Below, piece by piece: positions 19,111-27,343 of a stretch of DNA of 64,000 nt (its first letter is position 1; each line of letters begins with the position of its first letter). The position numbers and the translations under genes are program-made. This DNA comes from Stieleria sp. JC731 (GTDB taxonomy: Bacteria > Planctomycetota > Planctomycetia > Pirellulales > Pirellulaceae): contig NZ_JAJKFQ010000002.1 in NCBI RefSeq assembly GCF_020966635.1, positions 620,001 through 684,000 of the forward strand, given 5' to 3'. The notes below the pieces were generated by a model. It saw only the letters and a program-made list of their open reading frames with translations, was not told the DNA's origin and searched no databases.

Positions 19111-19875
19111 ATGACGCAACTGCAGCCACTAACGGACGAAGAACGCGCGACCTATGAATGGCAAATGTGGGTCGATGATTTCGGTGAACTTGGACAACAA
19201 CGACTCAAATCGTCAACCGTGATGATCAGCCGTGTCGGAGGTGTCGGCAGCGTAGTCGCATATGAACTCGCTGCAGCCGGAGTCGGAAAAATGGTGTTGG
19301 CCCATGCAGGCAACGTCAAGCCGAGCGACTTGAATCGTCAGCTATTGATGACACATGACTGGATCGGACGACCACGGATCGAAACGATCAAACGACGCCT
19401 TTTGGATCTCAATCCACGATTGGAACTTGTGACCGTCGGCGAGAACGTTAGCGAAGACAATGCGTCGGAACTTGCCAGTCAGGCGGACATCATTGTTGAC
19501 TGTGCTCCGCTATTTCCGGAAAGGTTCGCAATGAACCGGCAGGCGGTCCGCCTAGGAATCCCACTTGTCGAATGCGCGATGTACGAACTGGAAGCTCAGA
19601 TCACGACAATCGTTCCGGGACAATCGGGATGCCTCGCGTGTCTTTACCCGCAAGCTCCCCCGACATGGAAACGCCAATTTCCCGTTTTCGGAGCCGTCTC
19701 CGGAACCGTTGCCTGCATGGCCGCGATGGAAACGATCAAACAGCTTTCCGGGATAGGTGAACCTTTGGTCGGGCGATTGCTTAAAATGGATCTTCGAGAC
19801 ATGAGCTTTCACTCGCTGCAGTTTTCCAAACGAATCGATTGCGAAGTCTGTGGCGAACGCTCGCTTTCGAACTAG
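19111..19875 (+). CDS. E1-like ThiF/MoeB-family adenylyltransferase
   Basis: 254 residues. Nucleotide-binding RVGGVGSVVAYELAAAG, DLNRQLL (the Arg used in adenylation) and two zinc-binding CxxC pairs (CLACLYPQ and CEVCG) place it in the MoeB/ThiF/HesA family, which adenylates the C-terminal Gly-Gly of ubiquitin-like sulfur carriers. The usual GxGGLGS loop reads RVGGVGS. No rhodanese domain is present, unlike the second E1-like gene at 20189. A small CysO-like carrier gene starts 23-35 bases downstream, the obvious substrate. Which E1 serves the carrier cannot be told from sequence. Confidence 0.88.
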   Translation: MTQLQPLTDEERATYEWQMWVDDFGELGQQRLKSSTVMISRVGGVGSVVAYELAAAGVGKMVLAHAGNVKPSDLNRQLLMTHDWIGRPRIETIKRRLLDLNPRLELVTVGENVSEDNASELASQADIIVDCAPLFPERFAMNRQAVRLGIPLVECAMYELEAQITTIVPGQSGCLACLYPQAPPTWKRQFPVFGAVSGTVACMAAMETIKQLSGIGEPLVGRLLKMDLRDMSFHSLQFSKRIDCEVCGERSLSN

Positions 19876-19898
19876 CCGATCATATTCCCTTCTTCCTA

Positions 19899-20180
19899 AT
19901 GCAACTTCCGATGAAAGTCATCATTCCGACCGCCTTCCGTAAACATACTGACGGCAAAAAGAATATCGATGTCACCGGTTCGAATGTCGGCGATGTAATC
20001 TCCGGTTTGATCCAAGCTTATCCAAACCTGCGAGATAGCCTCTACACGCCAGCCGACGAACTTGTTCAGTTTGTTGGTGTGTTCGTCAACGAAAAGAACA
20101 TTCGTGATCTCGAAGGCGTGAACACTTCCGTTGATGACCGTGACGAGCTTTTGTTGGTCCCCGCGATTGCAGGAGGCTAG
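19899..20180 (+). CDS. CysO-like ubiquitin-fold sulfur carrier (MoaD/ThiS family)
   Basis: 93 residues from ATG 19899; ATG 19911 (MKVIIPTAFR) is an equally good start giving 89. The C-terminus is the diagnostic VPAIAGG, with the terminal Gly-Gly that is adenylated and thiocarboxylated. The opening VIIPTAFRKHTDGKK and the central GVFVNEKNIRDLEGVNT resemble Mycobacterium CysO, the sulfur donor of the O-phosphoserine cysteine route, more than MoaD or ThiS; this comparison is from memory of the family. It lies between two E1-like genes, 8 bases before the MoeZ-like one, so a cysteine or cofactor sulfur-transfer module is likely. No cysM or mec gene is in the window. Confidence 0.85.
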   Translation: MQLPMKVIIPTAFRKHTDGKKNIDVTGSNVGDVISGLIQAYPNLRDSLYTPADELVQFVGVFVNEKNIRDLEGVNTSVDDRDELLLVPAIAGG

Positions 20181-20188
20181 ACGCTGCG

Positions 20189-21394
20189 ATGTCTTCGAAT
20201 CATACACTCAGTCGTGAAGAACTCGTTCGCTATGCCCGTCATGCGGTGTTGCCTGAGGTCGGTACCTTAGGCCAAGAAAAGTTGAAAGCTAGCTCGGTAC
20301 TTGTGATCGGGACTGGTGGGTTGGGTTCGCCGGTTTGTCTATACCTAGCTGCGGCTGGTGTGGGACGAATCGGAGTCGTCGACTTTGATCATGTCGACGA
20401 GTCAAACCTGCAGCGTCAGGTCATTCATCACACGAGTGACATCGGCCGTCCCAAAGTCGACTCAGCGAAAGAGCGAATCGCGGCGATCAATCCTTTCGTC
20501 GACGTTCAAACCTTCAACGAAAGGATCTCAAGCCAGAACGGGTTTGCTCTTGTCGAAGGCTATGACTTGGTCATCGACGGCACTGACAACTTCGCAACGC
20601 GATACCTAGTCAATGACCTCTGTGTGTTGGCCGGCAAGCCGAATTGCTATGGAAGTATCTTCCGTTTTGAAGGCCAATCGTCAGTGCTATGCCATTCCGA
20701 TGGTCCATGCTATCGCTGCTTGTACCCGCAACCGCCCGATCCAGGACTGATCCCGAATTGTGCCGAAGGCGGAGTTCTCGGTGTATTGCCTGGAATGGTC
20801 GGAACGATCCAGGCCAACGAGGCGATCAAGCTGCTACTTGGAATCGGTGAACCATTGATCGGTCGGATGCTACTGATCGATGCCCTGGACATGCAGTTCC
20901 GCCAGTTGACGATCAATCGCGATCCCCATTGCCCAGTATGCGGCCCCAATCCAACCATTACTTCACTCATCGACTACGACCAATTCTGCACCAACTCCCC
21001 TCAGGGACACAGCCCCAACCGGGGACACAGCACTGAGCAGCCATCAAACCGGGGACAGAGCCCAGATCAGGGACAGAGCCCTTGGGATATCGAGCCCCAG
21101 GAACTTAAACGGCGACTGGACGTGGGCGAATCAGTAACAATTGTCGATGTGCGAGAACCCTTCGAGTACGAAATCTGCAATTTGGGTGGACGTTTGATCC
21201 CGCTAGCAGAGCTTCCAAATCGCCTCGACGAATTGAATCGCGAGGAACCGATTGTCGTCCATTGCAAAATGGGGGGACGTAGCACGAAAGCTACGCGACT
21301 ATTGAGAGATGCGGGATTCACCACCGTTGAAAACTTACGTGGTGGAATCAAAGCCTGGAGATCAGTAATCGACAACTCGCTCGCCGATTACTGA
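20189..21394 (+). CDS. MoeZ-like adenylyltransferase-sulfurtransferase with a repeat-expanded linker
   Basis: 401 residues. Residues 1-255 are a MoeB/ThiF E1 domain (GTGGLGSPVCLYLAAAG; NLQRQV; zinc pairs CYRCLYPQ and CPVCG). Residues about 300-395 are a rhodanese domain with active-site Cys in HCKMGGRSTKA. The protein adenylates the Gly-Gly end of a small carrier and transfers sulfur to it, as MoeZ does for CysO. The linker between domains is odd: residues about 269-298 read as QGHS, RGHS, RGQS, QGQS units, coded by four copies of an 11-base element (A/G)GGGACA(C/G)AGC that also occurs outside genes around the RAYT transposase downstream. Confidence 0.88.
   Translation: MSSNHTLSREELVRYARHAVLPEVGTLGQEKLKASSVLVIGTGGLGSPVCLYLAAAGVGRIGVVDFDHVDESNLQRQVIHHTSDIGRPKVDSAKERIAAINPFVDVQTFNERISSQNGFALVEGYDLVIDGTDNFATRYLVNDLCVLAGKPNCYGSIFRFEGQSSVLCHSDGPCYRCLYPQPPDPGLIPNCAEGGVLGVLPGMVGTIQANEAIKLLLGIGEPLIGRMLLIDALDMQFRQLTINRDPHCPVCGPNPTITSLIDYDQFCTNSPQGHSPNRGHSTEQPSNRGQSPDQGQSPWDIEPQELKRRLDVGESVTIVDVREPFEYEICNLGGRLIPLAELPNRLDELNREEPIVVHCKMGGRSTKATRLLRDAGFTTVENLRGGIKAWRSVIDNSLADY
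20990..21085. repeat. REP-like repeat cluster inside the MoeZ-like coding sequence
   Basis: Four direct copies of (A/G)GGGACA(C/G)AGC at 21003-21013, 21021-21031, 21051-21061 and 21069-21079. They form two pairs with 18-base spacing, the pairs offset by 48 bases, so a paired unit seems duplicated. All keep the reading frame and encode the extra linker. Confidence 0.75.
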
Positions 21395-21829
21395 TCGCCC
21401 CTAAATTTCATTCTGGGGACATAGCATCGCGTCGACAGTCGATAACTTACACAGTCGCCGCATTTCGCTACTGATCGCCCTGTCCTCATTTGTGTAGCTC
21501 TGTCCCCATTTGTGTAACTAAGAATCGGTACGGCTGAGTCGAATTGCACTGGAGATTGTGATGTCAGTGCGATCAAAAGCTCGACTCCAAAATCGCTGCA
21601 AACTTTGAACACCATTTTGTAGATTTTGAAATGATACTTGGCTTCACTGGTACGATCGGTCTGTACCAAATTCAGCCGCAACCATCTTGAGTCGGGTTGA
21701 CTTATCACCGTAGAACTGTTTAATCAAACACACTCTTCCAACGGATCGCATAAATGAGGGCGATCTTCTTAATTTCGCTACAGGGATGCTGGCGGTTATC
21801 GATTCCTTCTCAATCAAGGATCACCGCCC
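21395..21829. repeat. Repeat-bearing gap before the RAYT transposase
   Basis: 435 bases without a gene. It holds GGGGACATAGC at 21415-21425; a 20-base tandem repeat, units 21477-21496 and 21497-21516, whose second unit reads GCTCTGTCCCC then ATTTGTGTA (the inverse of the 11-base element); and TACTGATCGCCC at 21389-21400 and again at 21469-21480, exactly 80 bases apart. These fit mobile REP-type elements served by the adjacent transposase. Confidence 0.65.
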
Positions 21830-22909
21830 ATGGCTCGACTTGCCCGATGTGAAATCATTGATTCCAGCGAACCGACCGTGGTCCACGTTATCAACCGGAC
21901 TGTTCGACGCTGCTTTTTGCTCGGCGACGATCCAATTAGCGGGCAAAACTTCGACCACAGAAAACAATGGATCGAAGATTTACTCGAACGGTTCGCCGGT
22001 CTCTTTGGAATCGAATTACTTTGCTATAGCATCCTCTCCAACCACTATCACTTGATCCTCCGCACGCGGCCTGAGATCGTTGCGCAATGGGACGACTACG
22101 AAGTCTCAAGACGGTGGCTCTTGATCTGTCCACGGAGAAAGATTAACGGTCAAGCCGCGATCCCGACGCAATCGGAAATCGACTCAATTCGAAACTGCCC
22201 GACCAAAATCGCCGAAATTCGGAAAAGACTCTCTGATGTGAGTTGGTGGATGCGCTTGCTGAATCAGCGAGTCGCGCAACGTGCAAACCGAGATGACGAA
22301 CAATGTGGTCGATTCTGGCAAGACCGGTTTCGAGCAATCCGAATCGATGATGAAGCTTCGTTGTTGGCCTGTGCTGCGTATGTGGATCTAAACCCGATTC
22401 GTGCGGGACTTGCCCAAACGATCGACCGAAGTGAGTTCACCTCGATACGCCTGAGAATTGATTCTGATCGGCAGGCTAAACACCAATCAGATAGGATCAG
22501 GCAAAACGGCCAACCGGCCCGTTACCGCCGTGATGCGTTCTTGGCGAAACTAACAATCGATGAGCGGAAAGATGAAGTTGGTGTCGCCGAAAGTGTGTCA
22601 GGGCATCGGTTAAGCGACAAAGGCTTTTTACCGATCAGCAACGCAGCTTATGTCGAACTGCTCGAGTGGACCGCTATTCACAGAACGAAACAGAAATCCC
22701 TGGGTGATTCACACCGCGACCTACCCGATGCGCTGAGTCAAATCGGAATCAGTCATGAAGCATGGAGAAGTCTAGTAGATCACTTCAATACGATTTTTGG
22801 CCATGTGGCTGCATCCTTGGCAAGGCTTGAAACTTGCCGAAGCCTTCAGACAAACAGGCATTTTCGAATCCGACCAGAGGCGAGACGAATACTGGCGTCG
22901 GCGGCTTAG
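21830..22909 (+). mobile_element. RAYT-type Y1 transposase (IS200-like domain, REP-associated)
   Basis: 359 residues. The HUH motif is NHYHLIL, with flanking LLCYSILS, and the usual late segment ACAAYVDLNPIRAGLA; a catalytic tyrosine is expected in the helix after the long insert. The family is the REP-associated tyrosine transposases, which act on short palindromic repeats and are common in planctomycetes. Around it lie GGGGACATAGC copies at 21415 and 23158, further inverted copies, and the coding repeats at 21003-21079. The start ATG at 21830 follows a GCCC stretch with a weak ribosome binding site. It is longer than typical RAYTs (about 160-230), with a basic C-terminal extension of about 130 residues. 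Confidence 0.85.
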
Positions 22910-23322
22910 CCTTTGAACAATACGAATGCGGATTCAGAAGTACGGATTTCGATCGTCCAGAATCCAATTCTCTTCAACAATGCGTGAAGGTGTTCCGCAA
23001 GAATTAGCCGGAACGGAATTGAATCTCGTAGCATCAACCATCGCTTTGTCGACGATTTCTGACTATCTGCATGAGCGACGTCTCCAGTTTCTCTCACTCC
23101 GCAAGTAGCCAGTCATATCCAGACAAAGGGTAGTGATGTACGGCCGCATTCTGCATCGGGGACATAGCAAGCGCGGTGTAAATCAAATGCTTTGATTCGC
23201 AACCACCCGGAAAACTGTTTCGGTTGAACGTGTGTGTCCCCGAAACATGTAGAGAGTGCTGTGGCCCCACAGTCAATGAGCTGCATTGGTCGATGCAGCT
23301 CATTGGTGACTGCGTACTGCGA
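22910..23322. repeat. Repeat-bearing gap after the RAYT transposase
   Basis: 413 bases. GGGGACATAGC at 23158-23168 matches the copy before the transposase base for base, and an inverted partner CGGGGACACAC lies on the minus strand at 23232-23242, giving an inverted pair about 65 bases apart. The gene-end hairpin of the lipoprotein is also in this gap (23275-23304). No gene is supported. Confidence 0.6.
23275..23304 (-). terminator. Hairpin after the lipoprotein gene
   Basis: AATGAGCTGCA at 23275-23285 and its perfect complement at 23294-23304, 11 base pairs with an 8-base loop, 18 bases after the lipoprotein stop. Outer CAGTC/GACTG extends it imperfectly. No T-run follows on the minus strand. 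Confidence 0.55.
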
Positions 23323-23526
23323 CTAGGCAGCGGGTGATGGCGGTGCTGGCTTGATCTTGCCGGCAGTTGGAACTGGCGTTCCTGGAGGCAAACCGTTCTT
23401 CTTTGCCTCGAGTGCCTTCTGATAGAAATCGGCATCCGGTGTGACAAGCGTGCTGTCTGCGTCGGAACAACCGACGGTGATCGCCATCGATGAGAACAGT
23501 AGAGCAAGTGCAGTTAGCTTTTTCAT
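23323..23526 (-). CDS. Small exported lipoprotein paired with a DUF1559 protein
   Basis: 67 residues from the ATG at 23526 with AAGG upstream; the longer frame adds a non-signal N-end. MKKLTALALLFSSMAITVGCS is a signal peptide with lipobox and acylated Cys21. The mature part is short, with a conserved-looking DADFYQKALEAKKNG and a proline-rich end (GTPVPTAGKIKPAPPSPAA). Planctomycetes often carry such a small lipoprotein after a DUF1559 gene, as here, 153 bases downstream and on the same strand. Function unknown. Confidence 0.75.
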   Translation of the reverse strand: MKKLTALALLFSSMAITVGCSDADSTLVTPDADFYQKALEAKKNGLPPGTPVPTAGKIKPAPPSPAA

Positions 23527-23597
23527 TGTTTTACCTTGATTGTTTGATAGGTGAGAGTGATTGAAGTGTGATGCGAAATACGTAGATTGCACGAGCC

Positions 23598-23655
23598 TTC
23601 TAATCGCAAAGCCGCCTTCGTCCACATTGTTGATGCAAGCGAAGGCGGATTAGAA
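23598..23655 (-). promoter_or_regulatory. Hairpin between the DUF1559 and lipoprotein genes
   Basis: CCGCCTTCG at 23612-23620 pairs with CGAAGGCGG at 23640-23648; outer TTCTAAT/ATTAGAA pairing extends it to about 16 base pairs with one side bulge. Located between two cotranscribed genes, it could reduce read-through or stabilise the upstream mRNA. Confidence 0.45.
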
Positions 23656-23679
23656 AAGACTCGTTTCACCTAGAGAGAA

Positions 23680-24945
23680 TTAGAATTCCGAGTCCAGAAC
23701 TTCTTTCTGTGCACGTGTACCGAGTGATCCCCACAGACCGTAGGGGCTAGGAGCACCAGGAGCCAATCGACCGGTCAAAACGTATTGGTCGTTGTGGTAT
23801 CCGGGGCTGTTGGATGACTGATCACCAGCTTCGATCGAATCGGTGATGAAGCGAACAGCACCGTCGCCCATCACGACATGGCAACCGCCTGGGTGATGGC
23901 TACTTGGTGGCATATTGCCTGGCTGCAGCTTGCTCCACCAGCCGTTACAAGTTGGACTGTTTGGTGGGGCTTGTGTCAGCATTCCGGTATCAACTGCACC
24001 CATGTGTGCCCATGTGCAACCGCGTCCCCAGTTCGCAGCGAACCAAGCGCTTCCGCCCATCAAGTTTGGAGGTGCAGTTCCGCCATCGTTTCCGTTTGAC
24101 CAGAAGCCAGGGCGTTCGGGACTGACATAACCGTCACAACCTTGCGGGTTGTCATAGGCGGTTGGGATGTCGTAAGCGGTCTGTCCCCGAACGTCACCGT
24201 CGAACAGCGAAGTGATGTGTTCGCCGAAAGCAATGGTGTTGGACAGTCCGTCAAGAACGTCACGGAAGCGAGTTTGAACACGGATCTTGAAGAAGCCACG
24301 GCCGGTGGCAGTACTCTGACGCGAAGTGTTGTTATCGGGGACAAAGCCGTCGCCCATATTGCCGTACAAAGCTAACCAGTTTGCAGAGTCGCCAAGGCAC
24401 GCTGAGTAGTTACAACGTCCCATAGCTGGCAAGCCTTGCCCAGGATCGCTTGGGCAGCGAAGGGTGGCGATCTGAGTCATCCAAGGACGGTAGTGGTAAC
24501 CGATCGCAGTCTCTTCGGGAGCTGGCCCCATCGCGGGCCAAGGTGGGTTGCGAGGCGTCGTCGTATCAGGGATCTGATAGGTCGATGGGTTGCTGATCTC
24601 GTCCCACAATCCTTGCTGTTCGAAGTAAGGAGTCATGGGGACAAAGCAGCTGAGCATCATCAGCGAGCTTCTGCTGGACGACCAAGTTTGCATACCGGCG
24701 TTGGGATCAGCAGCTCCGGTACCGTGCTTCGGGATTACGTTGAATGCCGAGTGGTAGTTGTGCATGGCCAGACCGAGTTGCTTCATGTTGTTGCTGCAAC
24801 TCATTCTGCGGGCAGCCTCCCGTGCAGCCTGAACGGCTGGCAGCAGAAGGCCAACAAGTACGCCGATAATGGCGATAACGACGAGCAGTTCGACCAACGT
24901 AAATCCTGAATTACGTTTGCCGTAGTTTCCTTTGTTAGTGGGCAT
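23680..24945 (-). CDS. DUF1559 protein with type IV pilin-like N-terminus
   Basis: 421 residues. Residues 12-50 carry a prepilin-type cleavage/methylation motif and hydrophobic helix (NSGFTLVELLVVIAIIG), then the family segment AAREAARRMSC and NNMKQLGLAMHNYH. The C-terminal H-x9-DG motif is present (HPGGCHVVMGDGAVRF). This family is hugely expanded in planctomycetes and forms pseudopilin-like surface or envelope proteins of unknown role. A small lipoprotein gene follows. Processing by a prepilin peptidase is expected from the motif, though none is encoded here. Confidence 0.92.
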   Translation of the reverse strand: MPTNKGNYGKRNSGFTLVELLVVIAIIGVLVGLLLPAVQAAREAARRMSCSNNMKQLGLAMHNYHSAFNVIPKHGTGAADPNAGMQTWSSSRSSLMMLSCFVPMTPYFEQQGLWDEISNPSTYQIPDTTTPRNPPWPAMGPAPEETAIGYHYRPWMTQIATLRCPSDPGQGLPAMGRCNYSACLGDSANWLALYGNMGDGFVPDNNTSRQSTATGRGFFKIRVQTRFRDVLDGLSNTIAFGEHITSLFDGDVRGQTAYDIPTAYDNPQGCDGYVSPERPGFWSNGNDGGTAPPNLMGGSAWFAANWGRGCTWAHMGAVDTGMLTQAPPNSPTCNGWWSKLQPGNMPPSSHHPGGCHVVMGDGAVRFITDSIEAGDQSSNSPGYHNDQYVLTGRLAPGAPSPYGLWGSLGTRAQKEVLDSEF

Positions 24946-25793
24946 TACTTCGATTTCGAGTGTGCTAGAAGAAATAAATAAGGCGTGAACGCACGAATTG
25001 CACTCAATCGGTCGTCACGCTCTGGCCGGACCGCTATCGCAATACGCAGACCACTTTTTCGAACACACCCATCCCTACGAATACCGCACACATCGCCTGC
25101 CGGTAGCTATGGAAAATAGAATCCCATCGCGAACTTTAAGAGCGGATCTGCCTCCCACACTAAATGTCGCCATTATCCAATCATTTTTTTAAACTGGCTA
25201 AAGTCTCAGCCTGGAGGGTGATTCACCCCCTTGCGCGCCACTTTTGCATTGTCAAACAAAACGAGCGTTTACTTGCCTGCTTCTTATGCATCAGGCACTG
25301 ATGAAGCGTTTGTGATCCTTGTTCACAAGGCTACGAACGATTGCATTCTTACCGTGTGCTGAATCCTGGATCGTGGTGTCTATCTCGCCTAAACGCCAAA
25401 TGCGAATACGCGTTTGTTGAGCATCGTGATCTGCCAACATCTGTCGCCCACGAAACATTCCAGCAAATGCTATGTGCACGCGGATTTTGCGGTAATTTCC
25501 CCACAACACGACTTCATATTGGGGGCCCGGACCTAGTAAGACTAGAAGCGCTGGTTCACTAGCAACAAGCAAGATCTGGAGCCATGTGAAGGAGACTTCA
25601 ATAAGTTCCTAGTACTAGCAAAAGCCCTTTAAAGATCGGCAGGACAAACCTTCTATCGAGTGACGTCACAACCACCAAAGGGCCGACAAAGAACGTGGCA
25701 GCCAAGTGCCCTGTGAAGTGACATCTTGCGGGGCTGATCCACAGAATCGATCATTGTTTTCGAAAAGCTGGGCGTTACAGGAAGGATCGGGTA
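24946..25793. other. Long gap with no supported gene
   Basis: 848 bases. Upstream of the DUF1559 gene it must hold that gene's promoter. Short frames (25291-25572 minus, 25341-25562 plus, 25706-25918 plus) lack ribosome binding sites and family motifs. A short GGGTG/CACCC palindrome lies near 25216-25228. Otherwise I see nothing. Confidence 0.4.
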
Positions 25794-26456
25794 CTAGTTT
25801 GATCGCTCGTCATCGCTCGAAAACTTTGTTGCGATCAACTGGCCGTCTTTTAGTTGAAAGTGTATGTCCCCAAGGGTCTGAGCTTCACTTTGGTTGTGGG
25901 TCACATGCAAGATCGTGACGCTCTGTTTGAGCTCCCCTAGCAGCGACTGGATCTCGATCCGCGTGGCTTCGTCCAGTGCACTCAGCGGCTCGTCAAGCAG
26001 CAATACCGACGGATGGAATGATAGTGCTCTGCCGAGCGCCACTCGCTGTGATTCACCTCCGCTGAGGTTGGTGACCCCTCGTTTCATCAAATGGTCGAGC
26101 CCGAGCATTGCTGCCAATTCGTCAATGCGGTGCTGTGTCCCCGCCTTCGTCCAACCGCGAAGTTTCAACGCGAAGGATAGGTGCTCGGCGACGGTGTGAG
26201 TCGGAAACAGGGCTAAATCTTGGGGGACATAGCCCACATCGCGATCGCCTGGCAGCCAATCGCTTACGTCATTGCCATCGATCAACACCTTTCCGCAGGA
26301 GACTTTGCGAAGCCCACAGATCGTTTCCAGAATGGTCGTTTTGCCACGACCGGTTCTCCCCATCAACACCGCATAGGCTCCACGGGGCACAACCATATTG
26401 ATTCGATGCAACTGGAATTCGCCTGCGACAATTGAGACATCTTGGAGCTCGATCAC
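25794..26456 (-). CDS. ABC transporter ATP-binding protein, ModC-like
   Basis: 220 residues from GTG 26456, whose GTGA overlaps the permease stop; the longer frame upstream is the permease gene read in another frame. Walker A GRTGRGKTT, Q-loop VPQDLALFP, signature LSGGESQR, Walker B VLLLDEPLSALDE and H-loop HVTHN are all intact. It powers the permease encoded upstream. It ends right after the ATPase domain and lacks the molybdate-binding TOBE domain of classical ModC. Last gene of the five-gene operon. Confidence 0.88.
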   Translation of the reverse strand: MIELQDVSIVAGEFQLHRINMVVPRGAYAVLMGRTGRGKTTILETICGLRKVSCGKVLIDGNDVSDWLPGDRDVGYVPQDLALFPTHTVAEHLSFALKLRGWTKAGTQHRIDELAAMLGLDHLMKRGVTNLSGGESQRVALGRALSFHPSVLLLDEPLSALDEATRIEIQSLLGELKQSVTILHVTHNQSEAQTLGDIHFQLKDGQLIATKFSSDDERSN

Positions 26457-27343
26457 GCGTTCAGTCCCGTTCCGAGAATCCGCAAGATCAAGAGCACGAC
26501 GATCGCCATCGCAACCATCAACAGTGATACCGCGACAGCCGAATCCAGCTCCCCCACACTGAGTTCTAGAAACACCGTGGTCGACAAAACCTCGGTCCTC
26601 ATTCGTGTCGCCCCTGCGAAAACCAAAATCGGGCCGAATTCGCCAAGTGATCTCGCCCACGCGATCGTTGTCGCCGCGATCATCCCCCGCCGAGCTTGCG
26701 GTAAAGTGACTGTCAAAAATGCCTGCCCGCGAGTACAGCCGAGCGTTCTGGCGACGTCTTCGGTCCGCGGGTCGATCTGATCAAAGGTGACTCGCATGGT
26801 TCGCACAGCGAAAGCACAGGCAACAGAAAACTGTGCCAGCACAACCGCCGGCCAGCGGTAGGTCACGGGGAAACCTAGATCCCCCAAGAATGTTTCCAGT
26901 TGCCAATCACCGATCTTTTGATGAAACAAGATCAGCAGGCTAAGCCCCAGCACCAGCGGTGGCAAAACGATCGGGATGTCGACAATCGTATCGACCAGCC
27001 AGCGAAGCGGAAACCGATAGCGACTGAGCAGATACCCCAACGGTACGGCAACCCATAACGACAGGATTGCCGCAACCGAGCAACTGGTAATCGTCAGCTT
27101 CATTGCAGCGATGATTTCCGGCTTTGCCAAAGCCGCTCGGAAGTCGGCAACGGATGTGAATCGCAAATCGGCGATCAGCAGCAAGACAATCAGCAAGATA
27201 AACGTCGCCGAAATCCCACCCATCACAATGAAAAATGGCGCATCGCTACGTCGGCGTCTTCGGTCAGAGCGTCGCGATTGGCCGATCCGTTCATTCGTCT
27301 GCGATGCCGGCGTTGTCTGCACCGACTCTTGATCCAAGCTCAT
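26453..27343 (-). CDS. ABC transporter permease, ModB-like
   Basis: 296 residues from ATG 27343, chosen because ATGA overlaps the stop of the binding-protein gene. A basic N-tail of about 40 residues precedes six hydrophobic segments. The coupling region EDVARTLGCTRGQAFLTVTLPQARRG and the end VFLELSVGELDSAVAVS resemble ModB-type (molybdate/tungstate) permeases. It forms the membrane channel with the ModC-like ATPase downstream. The transported substrate cannot be settled from the sequence. Confidence 0.85.
   Translation of the reverse strand: MSLDQESVQTTPASQTNERIGQSRRSDRRRRRSDAPFFIVMGGISATFILLIVLLLIADLRFTSVADFRAALAKPEIIAAMKLTITSCSVAAILSLWVAVPLGYLLSRYRFPLRWLVDTIVDIPIVLPPLVLGLSLLILFHQKIGDWQLETFLGDLGFPVTYRWPAVVLAQFSVACAFAVRTMRVTFDQIDPRTEDVARTLGCTRGQAFLTVTLPQARRGMIAATTIAWARSLGEFGPILVFAGATRMRTEVLSTTVFLELSVGELDSAVAVSLLMVAMAIVVLLILRILGTGLNA

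Noticed and set aside
24185-24200. CTGTCCCCGAAC within the DUF1559 gene as another RAYT repeat
   Set aside because: It encodes the ordinary family segment DVRGQTA and has no paired copy; likely chance.
24946-25793. Molybdenum cofactor riboswitch near the ModBC-like genes
   Set aside because: The gap is downstream of that operon, not before its first gene, and no conserved structure was seen.
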